Position numbers and translations under genes: made by a program. From Theobroma cacao (taxonomy: Eukaryota; Streptophyta; Magnoliopsida; Malvales; Malvaceae), in contig NC_030858.1 of NCBI RefSeq assembly GCF_000208745.1, positions 14,230,456 to 14,294,455 on the forward strand: DNA of 64,000 bases, read 5' to 3'. A model generated the notes under the pieces. That model saw only the letters and a program-made list of their open reading frames with translations, was not told where the DNA came from and searched no databases. Shown in pieces: positions 60,588-64,000 of the stretch; the stretch's first letter is position 1, and every line of letters begins with the position of its first letter.

Positions 60588-63500
60588 TTAGTTAGATGAC
60601 AAGCTGTCTTTATCCACAAAACACCCTACATTTTCAGACATTGTCCTTCGTATTGGACAGTTGTTGCGTGTGTGACCGGTTTGTCTACAACTTGAACATG
60701 CTTTCGGTCGGCGCACTCGTGGAGGCACTGATTGACTTGGAGATGGTGCTGGATTTGTGGATGGAACTGCAAATGGTGATGGGCAATTCTGTCTGTTATG
60801 GCTGTACCTCTTATATTGCAAACATCTCCATGCTCAACTGCCTTCACTGGCCGATGGACTCCTTTTCCTCTTAAGTCTTCCCGCTTGGCCTCGCTAAGGT
60901 GGTGGCAAGATGACAATTTGTTTCACATGAGGGGGATGTCCCACTCACTAGGATGCCCTACCGGGCGAATGGATCCCGCATAAGCCTCCACCAAAACGGT
61001 TGTCTTGTAGTAGTCAATGTAGAATTCAATGGCTTCACATTTGCATTTATTGAAAAATACAATGAACTCAATGTTCAAGCATAATGCAAATATTATGTCA
61101 ATTAGGGTTCAAATAAGAAATAAAGATATTCTGACCTTATTGCTACAATGGCATGGCTGCGTGGCAGTAAATCTGTTTGGAACTCACAATATGAACACAT
61201 CTTCGTGGATAAGTTTACAAGTCAATCCATCTTCCTGTCTTTAACTTTGAACTCCACTCGATTGATAGGTTTAACCACAAAGCAATGTGCATCATTGAAG
61301 CGTTTGCTCAACTGCCCAACAACCCAAGGGTTGAGGGGTGTGGTCACCTTGACAGCCTCTTCATACCAGTCATGGAACCAACACTAGAACATGTCTTTGA
61401 TGAACTCAATCAAAGCAATGATTGGCATTTGCCTTGTATGCTTCAAGCATGAGTTAACATATTTTGCAATGTTGGATGTTATCATTTGGTATCACCTTGC
61501 TGGTGAATAGGCAAGTGCCCATCTCTCAAGGCCTATTCTCATAAGGTCAGTGTGGGCTTCCGCGTGAATCTGCTTGAGCTGGTTCATATGTCTATTGAAA
61601 TCGAAAACCTTATAGCAATCTCAAGCAAGGGTGAAAATCATAGAAACGTGATCGTGCTTGAACTTGTTTTTAAAATTTTTCTTCAAGTGGTACTCGCATA
61701 AACCGTGGTGCACTTTTGGGTATGCATTTTGGATTGCTTTCTTAATGCTGAGATGCTGATCAGAAATGAACACAGTGTTTTCAAGACAACCAACCGTATC
61801 ACACAGCTTGTTAAGAAACCATATCCACGAGTCTTTGTCCTTAACATGGCCGATGCCAAACGTAATTTGATATACGCACTCATTCGCATCTTTGCATACA
61901 GCGACAAACAGAACACCCTTGAACTTGCCTTTCAGATGTGTCGCATCAATTGCAACCGTAGGACGCATTACATCCCTAAACCCCCGAATACAAGCCTCAT
62001 ATGCCCAGAAACAATATTTGAATCTTTCTACCTCATCAGTAGCCACTGTAGTGATTATGCTGGGATTTTCTTGTTCCAACATATAAAAATACGAGGGTAG
62101 TAGTTGAAATGACTCCTTTGAGGGATCGAAAACAAGCCTCTCCGCATACTTTTTTGCGTGCCAGGCTTTACCATATAGGCATTTCAATCCCCACTAAACC
62201 CTCATCTCACCAATTATGTCCCTAGGTCTCAATGCTTCTCTATTAGTCTGAAGCTTGTGTGACATAAGTTCACCAATTATCTTCGCACTCGCGGTTGCAA
62301 ATCGCCTTTGCAAACCATCGATAGTACACATGTGTACTTTGTGGAATGTTCGAACTTGCCAATATTTTCCTCCTTTAGGTAACTTCGTTGCACGCACACT
62401 GAACTTGCATGCCTTGTCCTTGCAACCAACCTCATAACGAGCTTTACATGACTATTTTATTCTTATCCCAAATTGCTCTTTTAGAGCTAACGTGCTCAAA
62501 GCTCGTTTCAACTCGATTTTCAAGGAAAATATTCTTCCTTTGTATAAGCGATCATTGGCACATGTCAACTCCTCAGTTGTAATTATTTATAAGGAGAGCC
62601 TTTCTGCACCCGAAATTACCCATGTACGAGATATCCCTGCATTTTCTCTTTCTAGATAACTGTCATGGAGCAATATACCAGGGGAACGAATCCCATTCTC
62701 ATCAGCGATGGGGCTATTGTCTATGGGGTCATCACACTAAACATTTCCTACATCAACACCTCCAACAAGTTCCGTTTTGCCTTCAACATTATTACAAATT
62801 AGAATGTCACTGTCATAAAGCTAGTCCTCATCTGAACTCTAATCATGCCATTCATCAAGGCCATTATCTAAATTGTCATTAAATCTATCTTCACTGGCAG
62901 GGAACAAATTCTCATTTCTCTCATCAGATGCAGTATTATCCTCGATCGTTTTAGTGTCACCCTCCAACATCGCAGTGTTGTCCTCAAGTGTCGCATTCTC
63001 ATTTGAAAATGCCATTACACTTTGTACAGTTTCACCCGATCGTTGTATTTGTTAGACACAAGTAACTAATTGGTTCGATGCACATCTTGATCGAAATTGT
63101 ATAGCCAACTGTTCTGTGAATGTCGTGAGTCTACCGGGTTGCATAAACTCTTGTGCATATGTCAATTGCCATTGTTGTGGGTTACAGACTGAATGTTGTT
63201 GTCACGAGCCCGATGGGACGATCCGAAACTCCCATCGGGCCCGTGATTGTTGTGGTATATGTGAAGCATTGTATATCTCATTTTGATTAAGCTGATTACC
63301 ATGTTGTTCAGCTTCTTCATGTGACATAACATTTATTTGGCGTTCCTTAATGCTGACATACACAGCCGGAAAATTTCTCTGTTTGAGCAGAATCAATGCA
63401 ACATCCTCATCGTCCTTGATAATTGGCCGCGATAGCTTTCCGGGTGTACTGATCAATGCATGTAACTCAATCTTGTCAATTTCTGAGTTTACCCTAATAA

Positions 63501-63669
63501 CATCTTCAACCAGCTTCATCAATCCCACAAACGACAAATCACTCCTAACCCCTCGCATTCGTGACTCACCACCCTTGTAAATGCCATCCACCCTCTGACC
63601 ACTGTGTCTTATCACAAGTCGTACAATTGAAACCCCACAGAAATTTTGAAAACAATAATAATTTGTCAA
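60588..63669 (-). pseudogene. MuDR-type (MULE) transposase, decayed
   Basis: In minus-strand order: 63669-63202 has a PB1-like start ('MRGVRSDLSFVGLMKLVEDV', 'TPGKLSRPIIKDDEDVAL'). 62397-62194 has the DNA-binding-side region ('YWQVRTFHKVHMCTIDG', 'RRFATASAKIIGELM'). 62187-61621 has the catalytic core with Asp in 'TVAIDATHLKGKFKGVLFVA' and 'VFISDQHLSIKKA', then 'GLCEYHLKKNFKNKF'. A SWIM-like 'MCSYCEFQTDLLPRSHA' is near 61200, with the usual LPC Cys changed to Arg. 'PVGHPSEWDIPL' follows near 60950, and two zinc-knuckle-like motifs near the end include 'CSSCRQTGHTRNNCP' (60588-60821). In-frame stops at about 62192 and 61621, plus shifts elsewhere, make it inactive as read. It would have bound the inverted repeats and moved the element. 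Confidence 0.88.
63203..63245. other. GC-rich 16-bp-arm hairpin
   Basis: Left arm CACGAGCCCGATGGGA (63203-63218) and right arm TCCCATCGGGCCCGTG (63230-63245) pair at 15 of 16 positions around an 11-base loop. It lies at the inner end of the transposase N-terminal frame. The words GAAACTCCCATCGGGCCC resemble the 5' terminus of family-B LTRs (compare 14278-14310). Confidence 0.7.
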
Positions 63670-63689
63670 TCATTTAACACATTACATGA

Positions 63690-64000
63690 CATGCCATGTT
63701 CTAGAATTTTTCAGTCATGTTGTAACACGCCATGCATATAACATAAAATGTTATAACACGCCATGAATATACCGTTAAATTTTGTAACATGTCATGCAGA
63801 TAACGTAAAATGTTGATACACGCCATGCATATAACGTAAAATGTTGTAACATGCCAATGTTGACATGCCAATGACTACAATTACTATGTCCTTACATGAA
63901 CTGGCCTAATATACCCATGGCATGTGACACGTCAATCAGTGTAATTATTGACTCGTAACACGAACTGCCCTAAAATAACCAATGTCATGACACGTTAAAA
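63690..64000 (-). mobile_element. Right inverted repeat of the Mutator-like element, cut by the window end
   Basis: The reverse complement of this stretch begins TTTTAACGTGTCATGACATT and follows 55141 onward through the 31-bp units (about four here against ten on the left). The match still holds at base 64000, so the element's outer end is beyond the window. Confidence 0.85.

Noticed and set aside
1..64000. tRNA, rRNA or other structural RNA genes
   Set aside because: I saw no cloverleaf with A/B boxes and no rRNA text by reading. TGGTATCAGAGCC at 18248 is a retroelement primer-binding site, not a tRNA gene. A tRNAscan/Rfam run would be decisive.

Overview
This is nuclear DNA from a dicot plant. 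It is strongly AT-rich, has plant-type GT-AG introns and two genes for plastid proteins, and most of it is transposable elements nested in one another. I cannot name the species.

Only two ordinary host genes are supported. (1) At 18.8-23.0 kb (+), a three-exon gene encodes a small plastid membrane protein. Its promoter has a G-box and a TATA box, and its 3.5-kb second intron holds an antisense Ty1/copia fossil. (2) At 37.7-40.0 kb (-), a four-exon gene encodes a plastid NFU-type Fe-S scaffold, closest from memory to Arabidopsis NFU3. About 270 bp upstream of its start codon begins a tandem array (40.3-43.3 kb) of four ~750-bp units. Each unit carries the 3' end of a probable pogo/Tigger-type transposase ending in a PCNA-interaction-like motif.

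The rest can be read as layers, because several insertions still have target-site duplications (TSDs). Two LTR families recur. 'Family B' is a non-coding LTR of about 3.0-3.2 kb; 'family T' is about 1.5 kb. From the left: a mosaic of inverted family-B pieces (1-5989); a family-T element interrupted by a reversed solo T LTR (6220-7700) and, in its 3' LTR, by a solo B LTR (8012-11190); a tandem repeat (12.8-13.5 kb); and a Ty3/gypsy integrase-chromodomain remnant cut by another solo B LTR (14278-17271). Between the two host genes lie a LINE with a long TSD (24071-28816), itself hit by a solo T LTR, and a decayed copia element (29.3-35.9 kb) hit by a solo LTR and a MITE. At 43.5-52.5 kb is a second copia element with both LTRs, cut by a third solo B LTR (46788-49971).

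The right end (about 54-64 kb) is a Mutator-like element of the ULP1-carrying (Kaonashi/KI-MULE) type. Long inverted repeats enclose a decayed DUF1985 + Ulp1-protease gene (+) and a decayed MuDR transposase gene (-), which converge on a ~118-bp tandem array. Minisatellites of 31, 47 and ~118 bp share GTGTCAC/GTGACAC-type words. The right inverted repeat is still aligned at the window edge, so the element continues beyond 64000.
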